Assembly: GCA_030148025.1 (NCBI GenBank)
Contig: JASBUG010000029.1
Span: forward strand, 1 to 64,000
Reading direction: 5' to 3'
Source of the DNA: Flavobacteriaceae bacterium
GTDB lineage: Bacteria > Bacteroidota > Bacteroidia > Flavobacteriales > Flavobacteriaceae
Length of the DNA: 64,000 nucleotides
The notes below the pieces were generated by a model. The model did no database searches, was not told the origin of the DNA, and saw only the letters and a program-made list of their open reading frames with translations. Positions within the stretch are counted from its first letter, which is position 1; each line of letters starts with the position of its first letter. A program made the position numbers and the translations under genes. This document shows positions 9,078-19,565 of this stretch, piece after piece.

Positions 9078-11096
9078 TTGGCAGTAAACGAGAAGAACAT
9101 ATTAAACCGATTGTATTTTGTGGCAGGATGTATGTTCATCTTTGCGCTTCTGGTGGTGTATAAGCTTTTGAGTATTCAGTTTGTGCAAGGGGAGCGCTAT
9201 CGTGGTTTGGCAGAGAAAAGGGCGGAAAAGAATTTTGTAATTCCTGCTAATCGTGGTAATGTGTATTCTGCTGATGGTAGTTTGTTGGCTACTTCAGTGC
9301 CTAAATACGATATTAGAATTGATGCAGTTACACCGTCTTCAAAAAACTTTAATAAGCATATAAAAGGCTTGTGTGATTCGTTGTCAAAATTTCACGGAAA
9401 ATCTTCAGGACATTACCAGCAAGCGATACGTAAGGCACGAGAAAATAAAAACAGATATTTTTTGCTGGCTCGAAATTTAGGGTATTCAGATTATTTAAGA
9501 ATAAGAAACTTTCCATTGTTGCGAATGGGTGCTTTTAAAGGAGGATTGATTGTTGAGCAAACTACAAAGCGTGAACACCCTATGGGAGCTATTGCTCAAA
9601 GAACAATTGGGTATGAACGATGGGATGATCAGGGTAATGTTACACGTCCAGGTATTGATGGTGCCTTTGGAGAAAAATATTTAAGAGGAACAAACGGAAG
9701 GCGTTTAAAGCAGCAAATAGGGAAAGGGCAATGGAAACCTATTAGCGATGCTAATGAAGTAGAGCCTCAGGATGGATATGATGTTTATACGACGCTTGAT
9801 GTAAATATACAGGATATAGCTCATCATGCGCTTCTAGAGCAGTTAGAAAAGTATAAAGCAGATCATGGGTGTGTGGTAGTTATGGAAACTAAAACGGGTG
9901 AGATTAAAGCAATTTCTAACCTTGGAAGAAATAAAAACGGCCATTATTATGAGCGTTTAAACTATGCAGTAGGAGAATCGCATGAACCTGGGTCTACGTT
10001 TAAGTTAATGGCGCTAGCGGTTGCTTTGGAAGATAAGGTGATAGACACATCAACTGTGGTCGATACAGAGAAAGGTGTGTTGACATTTTATGGAAACAAG
10101 GTTCGTGATTCCAGATATGGTGGTTACGGTAAGATAAGTTTAGCAAAGGCTTTTGAGGTATCTTCAAATACTGGTATTGTTAAAGCAATACATAATAGTT
10201 ATACAGATAATCCAAAGAAGTTTGTTGATGGATTGTATGATATGAATCTTCAGGACACACTTAGTTTACCATTGATTGGTGAAGGTAAACCAGTTATTCC
10301 CGACCCTAGAATTAAAGATGGGTTATGGAGTGGTATTGCGTTAGAGTGGATGGCTTATGGCTATAATGTGAAATTAACACCGCTTCAATCCTTAACATTT
10401 TATAATGCTATTGCTAATAATGGTGAAATGGTAAGGCCTAGATTCTTGAAAGAAGTAAAAGAATTTGGTAATAGTATTGAGTCTTTTGATAAAGAGGTTA
10501 TAAATCCCCGAGTATGCTCAAAAGAAACAGTTTCTAAGTTGCAGAAACTATTGCAAAATGTGGTAGAGAAAAAGCATGGTACTGGAAATGATCTGTATTC
10601 AAAAAACTTTTCTATGGCAGGAAAAACAGGTACAGCACAAACCGAATATTGGATGGATGACTGGGATGAAAATAAACGCTATATATCATCATTTACTGGG
10701 TACTTTCCTGCTGAAGACCCTAAGTATTCTTGCATTGTAGTAATACACAAGCCAGATATTAGTGTTGGGTATTATGGAGCTGATGTGTCTGGGCCAGTGT
10801 TTAAAAAAATTGCACAGAAAATATATACAGATACTCCAATGATAGATGCCGTTGCTGATCTTGAAGAGCAGGATGAAACTGTAGGGCAAAATTTCGAATC
10901 TTATTATAGTGTTGCACAAACCTATAAAACAATAATGCCTAACCTTAAAGGTGTACCAGCAATGGATGCTCTTACACTTTTAGAGAATATGGGAATGAAG
11001 GTGAAGTTGATTGGTACAGGTAATGTTGTAAAGCAGTCGGTAGTTAAAGGAACGAAGCTTAAGAAAAATCAAACCATAATATTAACACTGTCTTGA
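9078..11096 (+). CDS. ftsI: Division transpeptidase FtsI (PBP3) with PASTA domain
   Basis: Septal peptidoglycan transpeptidase. The 672-residue protein has an N-terminal membrane anchor (about residues 11-33), a PBP dimerisation domain, and the transpeptidase domain with SxxK at Ser306-Lys309, SxN at Ser362-Asn364 and KTG at 516-518. One PASTA domain occupies about residues 613-672; it is absent from E. coli FtsI but common in Bacteroidetes. The start is a TTG 9 nt after the ftsL stop. An in-frame stop at 9066 excludes any earlier start. The stop overlaps the murE start. Confidence 0.92.
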   Translation: MAVNEKNILNRLYFVAGCMFIFALLVVYKLLSIQFVQGERYRGLAEKRAEKNFVIPANRGNVYSADGSLLATSVPKYDIRIDAVTPSSKNFNKHIKGLCDSLSKFHGKSSGHYQQAIRKARENKNRYFLLARNLGYSDYLRIRNFPLLRMGAFKGGLIVEQTTKREHPMGAIAQRTIGYERWDDQGNVTRPGIDGAFGEKYLRGTNGRRLKQQIGKGQWKPISDANEVEPQDGYDVYTTLDVNIQDIAHHALLEQLEKYKADHGCVVVMETKTGEIKAISNLGRNKNGHYYERLNYAVGESHEPGSTFKLMALAVALEDKVIDTSTVVDTEKGVLTFYGNKVRDSRYGGYGKISLAKAFEVSSNTGIVKAIHNSYTDNPKKFVDGLYDMNLQDTLSLPLIGEGKPVIPDPRIKDGLWSGIALEWMAYGYNVKLTPLQSLTFYNAIANNGEMVRPRFLKEVKEFGNSIESFDKEVINPRVCSKETVSKLQKLLQNVVEKKHGTGNDLYSKNFSMAGKTGTAQTEYWMDDWDENKRYISSFTGYFPAEDPKYSCIVVIHKPDISVGYYGADVSGPVFKKIAQKIYTDTPMIDAVADLEEQDETVGQNFESYYSVAQTYKTIMPNLKGVPAMDALTLLENMGMKVKLIGTGNVVKQSVVKGTKLKKNQTIILTLS

Positions 11097-12556
11097 TAGA
11101 ATTAAAGAACATATTATATAAAGTTACTCTAAATGCTGTTGTTGGGAGCACTAGTGTACAGATTGAAAATGTGCAATTTGATTCTAGAAAAGTGCAGAAG
11201 AACGACTTATTTGTTGCTATAGCAGGAGTTGTGTCTGATGGACATGAGTTTATAGAAAAAGCAATAGAGCAAGGAGCTGTAGCTGTTGTGTGTGAAATAC
11301 TTCCAGAGAATATTGTAGAAGGTGTTACTTATATTCAGGTGGATAGCTCTAGTAGCGCATTGGCAATATTAGCTTCTAATTATTACGGTGTGCCGTCAGA
11401 GAATTTAAAGCTGGTTGGTGTAACAGGTACCAATGGTAAGACCACCATTGCTTCATTGTTATATCAATTGTTTAAAAAAGCAGGATATAAAGTTGGGCTG
11501 CTCTCTACAGTTAAAATATTGGTTGATGATAAAACATATAAAGCAACACATACAACGCCAGATTCTTTAACCATAAACAGATATTTAAAAGAGATGAATA
11601 ATGAAGGTGTAGAGTTCTGTTTTATGGAAGTGAGTTCACATGGTATTCATCAAAACAGAACAGAAGGCTTGCATTTTGAAGGTGGTATTTTTACCAATTT
11701 ATCTCATGATCATTTAGATTACCATAAGTCTTTTGCAGAGTATCGCGATGTTAAAAAGTTGTTTTTTGACAACTTACCAAAATCAGCATTTTCTCTTGTA
11801 AATATTGACGATAAGAATGGGCTTGTGATGCAGCAAAATACGGTGTCCAAAAAATATACATATGCTTTAAAAAGCTATGCTAATTATCGTGCGCAAATTT
11901 TAGAAAATCAATTAAACGGACTTTTCTTAAAAATAAATGATAATGAAGTTTGGACACGATTAATAGGGAACTTTAATGCTTATAATTTACTAGCTATTTA
12001 CGGCACAGCAGATCTGCTGGGCTTAGAAAATGTAGAGATCTTACGATTAATGAGTGAATTGGAAAGTGTTAGTGGTCGTTTTCAGTATTTAATATCTGAT
12101 GATAAGATCACTGCAATAATTGATTATGCGCATACGCCTGATGCATTAAAGAACGTACTGGAAACCATTAATAGTATTAGAACTAAAAACGAAGAGCTTA
12201 TAACGGTTGTTGGTTGTGGTGGAGATAGAGATAAAACAAAGCGTCCTAAAATGGCACATATTGCTTCAGCTTTAAGTACTAAAGTGATTTTAACAAGTGA
12301 TAATCCTAGAACAGAATCGCCTGAAGCTATTATTAAGGATATGGAAGAAGGTGTAGAACCGCAAAATTTCAAAAAAATAATATCGATTACAGATAGAAAA
12401 CAAGCGATTAAAACGGCATGCCAATTGGCTAATGCTAACGATATTATTCTAATTGCGGGAAAAGGGCATGAAACATATCAAGAAATAAACGGTGTAAGAA
12501 CCGATTTCAATGATTATAAAATAGTAGAAGAATTTTTAAAACAATTACAAAAGTAA
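11093..12556 (+). CDS. murE: UDP-MurNAc-tripeptide synthetase MurE
   Basis: Adds the third stem-peptide residue to UDP-MurNAc-L-Ala-D-Glu in the cytoplasm. The ATP-binding motif TGTNGKTT is at residues 111-118. The DNPRTE motif near residue 403 is the form associated with meso-diaminopimelate specificity, so the peptidoglycan is predicted to be the DAP type. The length of 487 residues is normal. The start is a TTG that shares the sequence TTGA with the ftsI stop, suggesting translational coupling. The mraY start follows after 1 nt. Confidence 0.93.
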   Translation: MIELKNILYKVTLNAVVGSTSVQIENVQFDSRKVQKNDLFVAIAGVVSDGHEFIEKAIEQGAVAVVCEILPENIVEGVTYIQVDSSSSALAILASNYYGVPSENLKLVGVTGTNGKTTIASLLYQLFKKAGYKVGLLSTVKILVDDKTYKATHTTPDSLTINRYLKEMNNEGVEFCFMEVSSHGIHQNRTEGLHFEGGIFTNLSHDHLDYHKSFAEYRDVKKLFFDNLPKSAFSLVNIDDKNGLVMQQNTVSKKYTYALKSYANYRAQILENQLNGLFLKINDNEVWTRLIGNFNAYNLLAIYGTADLLGLENVEILRLMSELESVSGRFQYLISDDKITAIIDYAHTPDALKNVLETINSIRTKNEELITVVGCGGDRDKTKRPKMAHIASALSTKVILTSDNPRTESPEAIIKDMEEGVEPQNFKKIISITDRKQAIKTACQLANANDIILIAGKGHETYQEINGVRTDFNDYKIVEEFLKQLQK

Positions 12557-12557
12557 G

Positions 12558-13799
12558 ATGCTATATTACCTATTTGAATACTTAGAAAAAGAATTTCAGT
12601 TTCCAGGAGCGTCATTATTTGGGTTCCTAACATTTAGGGCTGCGATAGCAATCATTTTATCATTGCTAATTTCTACTATTTATGGAAAACGAATTATTAA
12701 TTTCTTAAGAAGACAACAGGTAGGAGAAACTATTAGAGATCTCGGACTTGAAGGGCAACAAGAAAAGGCGGGCACACCAACTATGGGTGGAATTATTATC
12801 ATTTTGGCAACTCTGATTCCTGTGCTGTTATTAGCAAAACTAGATAACATTTATATCATTCTACTTTTAGTAACAACTGTTTGGATGGGAGTTATTGGGT
12901 TTATTGATGATTATATCAAGAAGTTTAAGAACGATAAAGAAGGATTGAAGGGAAGATTTAAAGTACTTGGGCAAGTTGGTTTAGGGATCATTGTCGGTGC
13001 TACTTTATATTTTCATAACGACGTTACTATAAAAGAAAAACTTCCTGTAGAACAACAACAGGAATTAATAGCTAGCAATGCAAATACTTCGGCTTTTGAT
13101 CTTCTTCAAAAAGAAACAAAATCAACAAAAACAACCATACCTTTTGTAAAAGGCAATGAGTTTGATTATGCCGATTTAATTACTTGGATCAACCCTGGGT
13201 TAGAAAAATATGCCTGGATAATATTTATTCTAGCAGCCATATTTATTATTACAGCAGTGTCGAATGGCGCAAATTTAACCGACGGCATTGATGGTTTAGC
13301 AGCTGGAACATCAGCAATTATTGTATTGACACTTGGAATTTTTGCCTGGGTATCGGGTAACGTTATTTTTTCGAGCTATCTCGATATCATGTATATCCCA
13401 AGAGTGGAAGAAGTTACCATTTATATAGCAGCATTTGTAGGTGCGCTGATTGGCTTTTTATGGTATAATACCTATCCGGCTCAAGTGTTTATGGGAGATA
13501 CTGGAAGCTTAACAATTGGAGGAATTATAGCTGTAATAGCTATAGCTGTTAGAAAGGAATGGTTAATTCCTGTGTTATGTGGTATTTTCTTAGCAGAGAA
13601 TTTATCTGTAATGATGCAGGTAAGCTATTTTAAATATACCAAGAAGAAATATGGTGAAGGACGGCGCATATTCAAAATGTCGCCATTGCATCATCATTAC
13701 CAAAAATCAGGATATCATGAAAGTAAAATTGTTACACGATTTTGGATTATCGGTATTCTTTTGGCCATAGTTTCAATTGTGACTTTGAAGATTCGCTAG
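12558..13799 (+). CDS. mraY: Phospho-MurNAc-pentapeptide transferase MraY
   Basis: Transfers phospho-MurNAc-pentapeptide to undecaprenyl phosphate, giving lipid I in the inner membrane. The 413-residue polytopic protein carries the family motifs [33 protein letters not shown] and the C-terminal HHHYQKSG histidine cluster. It is about 50 residues longer than E. coli MraY because of a hydrophilic insertion around residues 155-210, a form seen in Bacteroidetes. It is directly abutted by murD. Confidence 0.94.
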   Translation: MLYYLFEYLEKEFQFPGASLFGFLTFRAAIAIILSLLISTIYGKRIINFLRRQQVGETIRDLGLEGQQEKAGTPTMGGIIIILATLIPVLLLAKLDNIYIILLLVTTVWMGVIGFIDDYIKKFKNDKEGLKGRFKVLGQVGLGIIVGATLYFHNDVTIKEKLPVEQQQELIASNANTSAFDLLQKETKSTKTTIPFVKGNEFDYADLITWINPGLEKYAWIIFILAAIFIITAVSNGANLTDGIDGLAAGTSAIIVLTLGIFAWVSGNVIFSSYLDIMYIPRVEEVTIYIAAFVGALIGFLWYNTYPAQVFMGDTGSLTIGGIIAVIAIAVRKEWLIPVLCGIFLAENLSVMMQVSYFKYTKKKYGEGRRIFKMSPLHHHYQKSGYHESKIVTRFWIIGILLAIVSIVTLKIR

Positions 13800-15134
13800 A
13801 TGAAACGATTAGTGGTTTTAGGAGGAGGAGAAAGCGGTGTTGGAACGGCGCTTTTAGGAAAAGAGAAAGGATATGAAGTTTTTCTTTCTGATAAAGGAAA
13901 GATAAAAGAAAAATATAAAGAAGTTCTTGAACATAATGAGATTGAATGGGAAGAAGGTGAACATACTGAGTCTAAGATTCTAAATGCAGATGTAGTTATG
14001 AAAAGCCCTGGTATTCCTGATAAGGTTGCTTTGGTTCAAAAGCTAATTCAAAATAAGATTACGGTTGTTTCTGAAATTGAATTTGCCTCGCAATTTACAA
14101 GTGCTAACATTATTGGAATTACAGGGAGTAATGGAAAAACCACCACCACAATGTGGACACATCATATGCTTAAAAATGGAAACTTAAATGTAGCTATGGG
14201 TGGGAATATTGGTGACAGTTTTGCTAAACAGGTAGTCGAAGAGAAATATGAGCATTTTGTGTTAGAGTTGAGTAGCTTTCAGTTAGATGGCATTAAGGAA
14301 TTCAAACCACACATTGCTGTAATTACAAACATTACACCAGACCATTTAGACAGGTATGATTACAAGTTTGAAAATTATATCGCATCAAAATTTAGAATAG
14401 CCATGAATCAAACAAGTAATGATTATTTGATATATGATGCAGATGATGAAGTAATTGTAAATCACTTAAACCAGAATCCAGTTCAATCAACATTATTGCC
14501 GTTTTCACTAGAAAGGAAAATGGAACAAGGAGCTTATTTAGAAGAAAAGAACATAAAAATAATAATTGATAATAGTCAAATAATTATGCCAACAGCAAAC
14601 ATAGCTTTAGAGGGAAAACACAACGTTAAAAATGCCATGGCAGCATCAACTGTAGCGCATTTACTAAAAATTAGAAAACATACTATTAGAGAGAGTCTAG
14701 AAAATTTTCAAGGCGCAGAACACCGTTTAGAAAACGTACTTAGAATTAATAAAGTACAATATATAAACGACTCAAAAGCTACCAATGTGAATGCAACCTA
14801 TTTTGCTTTAGAAAGCATGGATGCGCCAACGGTTTGGATAGTTGGAGGGGAAGATAAAGGGAATAATTATAAAGAGCTTTTTCCGTTTGTTAACGAAAAA
14901 GTAAAAGCTATTGTGTGTCTAGGCGTAGATAACCAAAAGTTATTCGACACATTTAGCAACATGGTAGATGTGGTTGTTGAAACGCAGTTCATGACAGAGG
15001 CAGTTAAGATTGCTTATAAAATTGCTGAAGCTGGAGATAATGTACTATTGTCGCCTGCTTGCACAAGTTTTGATTTATTTGATAATTACGAAGATAGAGG
15101 CCGTCAATTTAAAGAAGCGGTTAGAAAATTATAA
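13800..15134 (+). CDS. murD: UDP-MurNAc-L-alanine:D-glutamate ligase MurD
   Basis: Adds D-glutamate to UDP-MurNAc-L-Ala. The 444-residue protein shows an N-terminal nucleotide-fold glycine loop (VLGGGESGVG), the ATP motif ITGSNGKTTTT near residues 108-118, LELSSFQLDG, the central-domain NITPDHLDRY and the C-terminal NDSKATN. The ATG starts immediately after the mraY stop. It is followed by the longest gap within the cluster (75 nt), which holds a strong hairpin. Confidence 0.94.
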   Translation: MKRLVVLGGGESGVGTALLGKEKGYEVFLSDKGKIKEKYKEVLEHNEIEWEEGEHTESKILNADVVMKSPGIPDKVALVQKLIQNKITVVSEIEFASQFTSANIIGITGSNGKTTTTMWTHHMLKNGNLNVAMGGNIGDSFAKQVVEEKYEHFVLELSSFQLDGIKEFKPHIAVITNITPDHLDRYDYKFENYIASKFRIAMNQTSNDYLIYDADDEVIVNHLNQNPVQSTLLPFSLERKMEQGAYLEEKNIKIIIDNSQIIMPTANIALEGKHNVKNAMAASTVAHLLKIRKHTIRESLENFQGAEHRLENVLRINKVQYINDSKATNVNATYFALESMDAPTVWIVGGEDKGNNYKELFPFVNEKVKAIVCLGVDNQKLFDTFSNMVDVVVETQFMTEAVKIAYKIAEAGDNVLLSPACTSFDLFDNYEDRGRQFKEAVRKL

Positions 15135-15156
15135 AACATGTTTTAAATCAAGGCTG

Positions 15157-15176
15157 TTTTGCTTGGGGAAGCAAAA
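15157..15176 (+). other. Intra-operon hairpin between murD and ftsW
   Basis: TTTTGCTT and AAGCAAAA form a perfect 8-bp stem closed by a GGGG loop. It is preceded by the palindrome AAAACATGTTTT at 15133-15144, which overlaps the murD stop. No T-run follows, so it is not a normal terminator; it could be an RNA processing or stability element. Confidence 0.5.
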
Positions 15177-15209
15177 GAGCTGTTTAAAAAATATATTAGT
15201 TAGGTTAAG

Positions 15210-16406
15210 ATGAAACTAGTATTTAATAATATTAAGGGAGACCGATTAATTTGGGCAATTGCTGCGTTGTTGGCAATATTCTCATTTCTTCCTGTATATA
15301 GTGCTGCTAGTAATTTAGCCTATGTAAGGGGAGATGGCGATACCTTTAACTATTTTGTTAAGCATTTCTTGCACCTTTTCCTTGGTTTTTCCATTATTTA
15401 TGTAGTTCATAAAACACCTTATCGCTACTTTAGAGGCTTGTCTATGATCATGATTCCTGTGGTGTTAGTGTTGTTGGCTGCAACCATGTTTCAAACAGAT
15501 AATTCAGAAAGCCTTACCAATGCAAGACGTTGGATAAGAGTGCCGTTTGTTGGGTTTACATTCCAGCCATCAACTTTAGCATCAATAGTGCTTATGGTGT
15601 ATGTAGCTCGATATTTGTCAAAGATCAAGGACAAACAAATAACCTTTAAAGAAACTATTTTACCGCTTTGGATGCCTGTATTTTTGGTGTTGGTACTTAT
15701 TCTTCCTGCTAATTTTTCTACTACGGCAATCATATTTACAATGGTAATGACCTTGGCTTTTTTAGGGGGTTATCCAATTAGGTATTTGGTGTTGATCTTG
15801 TTATCTGGAATAGTGGCCTTTGTAATGTTTATCATGGCTGCAAAAGCATTTCCAGAAGCAATGCCAAATCGTGTAGATACCTGGATGAGTAGAATAGATA
15901 GTTTTACAAATGGTGAAGATACTGAGGCCGATTATCAAATAGAAAAAGCAAAAATAGCTATAGCATCTGGTGGAATTCAAGGTGTGGGACCAGGGAAGAG
16001 TATTCAAAAGAACTTTTTACCGCAATCATCATCCGATTTCATTTTTGCAATTATTGTTGAAGAATACGGGTTGATAGGTGGGTTAACATTAATGTTGCTA
16101 TATCTTCTATTGCTGTTTAGAATTGTGATCGCATCACATAAAGCCGATACCATATTTGGAAAATTATTAGTTATAGGAGTTGGTTTGCCAATAGTATTTC
16201 AAGCATTAATAAATATGGCTGTGGCTGTTGAGCTATTTCCAGTAACAGGACAAACTTTACCATTAATAAGTAGTGGAGGGACCTCTATTTGGATTACATG
16301 TTTGGCTATTGGAATTATTCTTAGTGTAAGTGCTAAAAGGCAAGAAATAAAAGAAAAAGAAGAAAGAGAAGATAACCCACTTGAAATTTTAAGTGAGACT
16401 ATATAA
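15210..16406 (+). CDS. ftsW: Peptidoglycan glycosyltransferase FtsW
   Basis: SEDS-family polymerase of septal peptidoglycan, partner of FtsI. The 398-residue protein has about ten hydrophobic segments. Family motifs include GARRWI-like [16 protein letters not shown], the large-loop segment [19 protein letters not shown], and the C-terminal PLISSGGTS. Position between murD and murG supports FtsW rather than RodA. It overlaps the murG ATG by one base. Confidence 0.9.
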   Translation: MKLVFNNIKGDRLIWAIAALLAIFSFLPVYSAASNLAYVRGDGDTFNYFVKHFLHLFLGFSIIYVVHKTPYRYFRGLSMIMIPVVLVLLAATMFQTDNSESLTNARRWIRVPFVGFTFQPSTLASIVLMVYVARYLSKIKDKQITFKETILPLWMPVFLVLVLILPANFSTTAIIFTMVMTLAFLGGYPIRYLVLILLSGIVAFVMFIMAAKAFPEAMPNRVDTWMSRIDSFTNGEDTEADYQIEKAKIAIASGGIQGVGPGKSIQKNFLPQSSSDFIFAIIVEEYGLIGGLTLMLLYLLLLFRIVIASHKADTIFGKLLVIGVGLPIVFQALINMAVAVELFPVTGQTLPLISSGGTSIWITCLAIGIILSVSAKRQEIKEKEEREDNPLEILSETI

Positions 16407-17500
16407 TGAGTAAGAAGTATAAAATCATATTATCTGGAGGAGGAACAGGAGGACATATTTATCCTGCAATTTCTATTGCAAATGAATTAAAATCTCGTTT
16501 TCCTGATGCTGAATTTTTGTTTGTTGGCGCAAATGATAAAATGGAAATGGAAAAAGTTCCGCAAGCAGGATATAAAATTGAAGGACTATGGATTTCTGGG
16601 ATACAGCGTAAGTTAACCTTAAAGAACTTGTCGTTTCCATTTAAGCTTATTAGTAGTTTAATGAGATCTCGAAAAATCATAAAACAATTTAAGCCAGATG
16701 TGGCAATTGGCACAGGAGGATTTGCTAGTGGTCCTTTGTTACAAGTGGCAGTATCTAAAGGGATTCCAAGTTTAATTCAAGAACAAAATTCGTATCCAGG
16801 AATTACTAATAAAATCTTAGCCAAAAAGGCAAATAAAATATGTGTGGCTTATGATGGACTTGAGCGCTTTTTCCCAAAAGATAAAATTGTAAAAACTGGA
16901 AATCCAGTACGTCAAGATTTACTTAGTATAGATAATAAAGTAGTTGAGGCAAAAGATTTTTTCCGTTTAAAACACAACAAAAGAACCCTGTTGGTATTAG
17001 GTGGAAGTTTAGGAGCAAGACGTGTTAACGAACTTATTGAATCGAAACTAGAATTTTTTGAAACGCAGAATGTACAAATTATATGGCAGTGCGGTAAGTT
17101 GTATTATAACATGTATAGACAATATAGTAATCTGGAACATGTACAGGTGCATGCATTTTTAAATAGAATGGATATGGCCTATGCAGCTGCAGATGTCATT
17201 ATTTCTAGGGCTGGAGCTAGTTCTGTGTCAGAGTTGTGCATTGTTGGTAAACCGGTAATATTTATCCCTTCGCCAAATGTAGCAGAAGACCATCAAACTA
17301 AAAATGCAAATGCTGTAGTAGAAAAAAATGGTGCCATTTTAATAAAAGAAGAGGATCTGGAGGTTGATTTTGAAAATAAGTTTTCACAGATAGCAAATTC
17401 AAATGAAAAACAACAGGAATTAGGAGAAAACATAAAAAAATTAGCATTGGTAAATGCTACAAAAGATATAGCAGACGAAGTTGAAAAACTTTTAAAATAA
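16406..17500 (+). CDS. murG: UDP-GlcNAc:lipid I GlcNAc transferase MurG
   Basis: Peripheral inner-membrane glycosyltransferase that turns lipid I into lipid II. The N-terminal [11 protein letters not shown] (about residues 11-21), [17 protein letters not shown], the donor-site loop LGGSLGAR and [11 protein letters not shown] are all diagnostic. The 364-residue length is normal. Its ATG overlaps the ftsW stop, and murC starts at the next base after its stop. Confidence 0.94.
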   Translation: MSKKYKIILSGGGTGGHIYPAISIANELKSRFPDAEFLFVGANDKMEMEKVPQAGYKIEGLWISGIQRKLTLKNLSFPFKLISSLMRSRKIIKQFKPDVAIGTGGFASGPLLQVAVSKGIPSLIQEQNSYPGITNKILAKKANKICVAYDGLERFFPKDKIVKTGNPVRQDLLSIDNKVVEAKDFFRLKHNKRTLLVLGGSLGARRVNELIESKLEFFETQNVQIIWQCGKLYYNMYRQYSNLEHVQVHAFLNRMDMAYAAADVIISRAGASSVSELCIVGKPVIFIPSPNVAEDHQTKNANAVVEKNGAILIKEEDLEVDFENKFSQIANSNEKQQELGENIKKLALVNATKDIADEVEKLLK

Positions 17501-18853
17501 ATGAATTTAGGTAACGTACATAACGTATATTTTGTTGGTGTAGGAGGCATTGGTATGAGTGCACTTGCAAGATATTTTATTGCTGCTGGAAAAAATGTTT
17601 CAGGATACGATAAAACACCATCTGAAATTACAAGAGCGCTTCAAGATTTGGGTGTTGAAGTACACTTTGAAGATACCTTAGCTGCTATTGATAAAAAATA
17701 CTTGAATTCAGAAACTACCTTAATAGTCTATACACCTGCCATACCAGAAAAAAATAAACAATTAACTCATTTTAAAACAAATGGCTTTAATGTTTTAAAA
17801 CGATCGCAGGTACTGGGGTTAATTACTGAAAACACAGTGTGTTTGGCAGTGGCAGGCACACACGGAAAAACAACAACTACAAGCATTTTAGGACATTTAT
17901 TGGCTGAATGCCATGTAGAACTAACGGCATTTTTAGGTGGTATTTCAGAGAATTATAATTCAAATCTTATTCTTAAGGGGCAAAAGGTGTCGGTAGTTGA
18001 GGCAGATGAGTTTGATCGTTCATTTTTAACCTTGTCGCCAGATTTGGCTTGCATAACTTCAATGGATGCAGATCATTTAGATATCTATGGAGAGGCTTCA
18101 GAATTGGAAAAATCATTTGTAGAGTTTTCAAAACGATTAAAACCTCAAGGAACCTTATTTGTAAAGAAAGGCTTGCCTTTAAAAGGGATTACTTATGCAA
18201 TAGATGAAGATGCCGATTATGTTGCTACTAATATTAGAATAGAAAATGGAAGTTATGTGTTTGATGTAAAAACACCTAAGCAAAATATAGAGAACGTATT
18301 ATTTAACCTACCCGGTAGACATAATTTGTCGAATGCATTAATAGCGCTTGCAATGGCTGTAGAATTTGGTTGCGCTCCTTACAGTCTTGTAAGCGCATTA
18401 GCATCATATAAAGGGGTTAAAAGACGATTTACCTATCAAATTAAAACTGATGAATTTGTGTTCATTGATGACTATGCGCACCATCCAGAAGAAATCAATG
18501 CAGTGCATCAGGCAGTTAGAGAAATGTATCCAGATGATAGCGTTTTGGTGATTTTTCAGCCACATTTGTTTAGTAGAACAAAAGATTTTATCGATGAGTT
18601 TGCAAAGAGCCTTTCTCAGTTTGATGAAATACTACTTTTAGATATTTATCCCGCTAGAGAGTTGCCAATTGAAGGAGTGACTTCAGAGTGGTTATTGAGT
18701 AAAATTACAAACCCAAATAAAGGGTTGATACAGAAGTCTGAAATTGTATCTAAAGTACAAGAAAGTAATGCAAAGGTGGTAATGACCTTAGGTGCTGGAG
18801 ATATAGGAGCAGAAGTTAAAAATATTAAAGAAAAACTGAGTATTGCGAGTTAA
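17501..18853 (+). CDS. murC: UDP-MurNAc:L-alanine ligase MurC
   Basis: First amino-acid ligase of the peptidoglycan precursor pathway. The 450-residue protein has the N-terminal GVGGIGMSALA, the ATP motif AGTHGKTTTT (about residues 117-126), EADEFDRSF, and the C-terminal DDYAHHPEE motif that is typical of MurC. The 3' end overlaps ftsQ by 11 nt. Confidence 0.94.
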   Translation: MNLGNVHNVYFVGVGGIGMSALARYFIAAGKNVSGYDKTPSEITRALQDLGVEVHFEDTLAAIDKKYLNSETTLIVYTPAIPEKNKQLTHFKTNGFNVLKRSQVLGLITENTVCLAVAGTHGKTTTTSILGHLLAECHVELTAFLGGISENYNSNLILKGQKVSVVEADEFDRSFLTLSPDLACITSMDADHLDIYGEASELEKSFVEFSKRLKPQGTLFVKKGLPLKGITYAIDEDADYVATNIRIENGSYVFDVKTPKQNIENVLFNLPGRHNLSNALIALAMAVEFGCAPYSLVSALASYKGVKRRFTYQIKTDEFVFIDDYAHHPEEINAVHQAVREMYPDDSVLVIFQPHLFSRTKDFIDEFAKSLSQFDEILLLDIYPARELPIEGVTSEWLLSKITNPNKGLIQKSEIVSKVQESNAKVVMTLGAGDIGAEVKNIKEKLSIAS

Positions 18854-19562
18854 CTGGAATTTCATAAAAGGGCTTTTTTTACTAGTATTAGTGAGTTTTT
18901 TGTTCGCTTTTTCTAGTATGAGAAATAATGCGCGTAAGGTTGAGAAAGTTGCTGTAAATTTTATGGGTGAAACCAATCTGTTTATTACCGAATCAACGGT
19001 TAATAAATTGTTAATACAAAATGAAGACGGAGTTACGAATGTGACTAAAGAAATTTTAGATTTGAATGACTTAGAGTCTGTCCTAAAATCTAATCCCATG
19101 ATCAAAACTGCCCAAGTGCATCTTACTGTTAATGGAGAGGTTAGAGCAGATGTGATACAACGCAACCCTATTGCAAGAGTAAACACAAATGCTTCGTACT
19201 ATATAGATGATGAAGGTTCGTTCATGCCTTTGTCCTCAAATTATACAGCCCGTGTACCTCTGGTTACTGGTCATATTAGAAAAAATAATTTGAGCAATGT
19301 GTTTAAAATTGCCAATAAGATTTATAATGATCAATTTTTAAAAACGCAAGTGATTGAGATTCGTCAAAATCAAAATGAAACGTTTGTTCTTAAAACACGC
19401 GTGTACGATTTTGAGATCTTGGTTGGTGATTTGAAAAATTTAGATAAAAAGTTTAACAATTTTAAAGCTTTTTATCAAAAGGCTAAAAAAGACAAAGTGC
19501 TAAATAATTATAGTAAGGTGAATTTACAATTTGACAACCAGGTTGTATGCACTAAAAAATAA
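18843..19562 (+). CDS. ftsQ: Cell division protein FtsQ
   Basis: Bitopic divisome protein of 239 residues: a short cytoplasmic N-terminus, a membrane segment at about residues 9-27, a POTRA-like region (about 33-105), then a beta-rich domain. FtsQ sequences diverge strongly, so the identification rests on topology and the murC-ftsQ-ftsA-ftsZ order. The start is a TTG inside murC. This yields a basic residue and an aromatic segment just before the membrane helix, and no better start is available. The ftsA ATG follows 3 nt after the stop. Confidence 0.87.
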   Translation: MRVNWNFIKGLFLLVLVSFLFAFSSMRNNARKVEKVAVNFMGETNLFITESTVNKLLIQNEDGVTNVTKEILDLNDLESVLKSNPMIKTAQVHLTVNGEVRADVIQRNPIARVNTNASYYIDDEGSFMPLSSNYTARVPLVTGHIRKNNLSNVFKIANKIYNDQFLKTQVIEIRQNQNETFVLKTRVYDFEILVGDLKNLDKKFNNFKAFYQKAKKDKVLNNYSKVNLQFDNQVVCTKK

Positions 19563-19565
19563 ACT

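Noticed and set aside
15010..15213. 67-codon plus-strand frame at the end of murD
   Set aside because: It is an out-of-frame shadow of murD running through the murD-ftsW hairpin.
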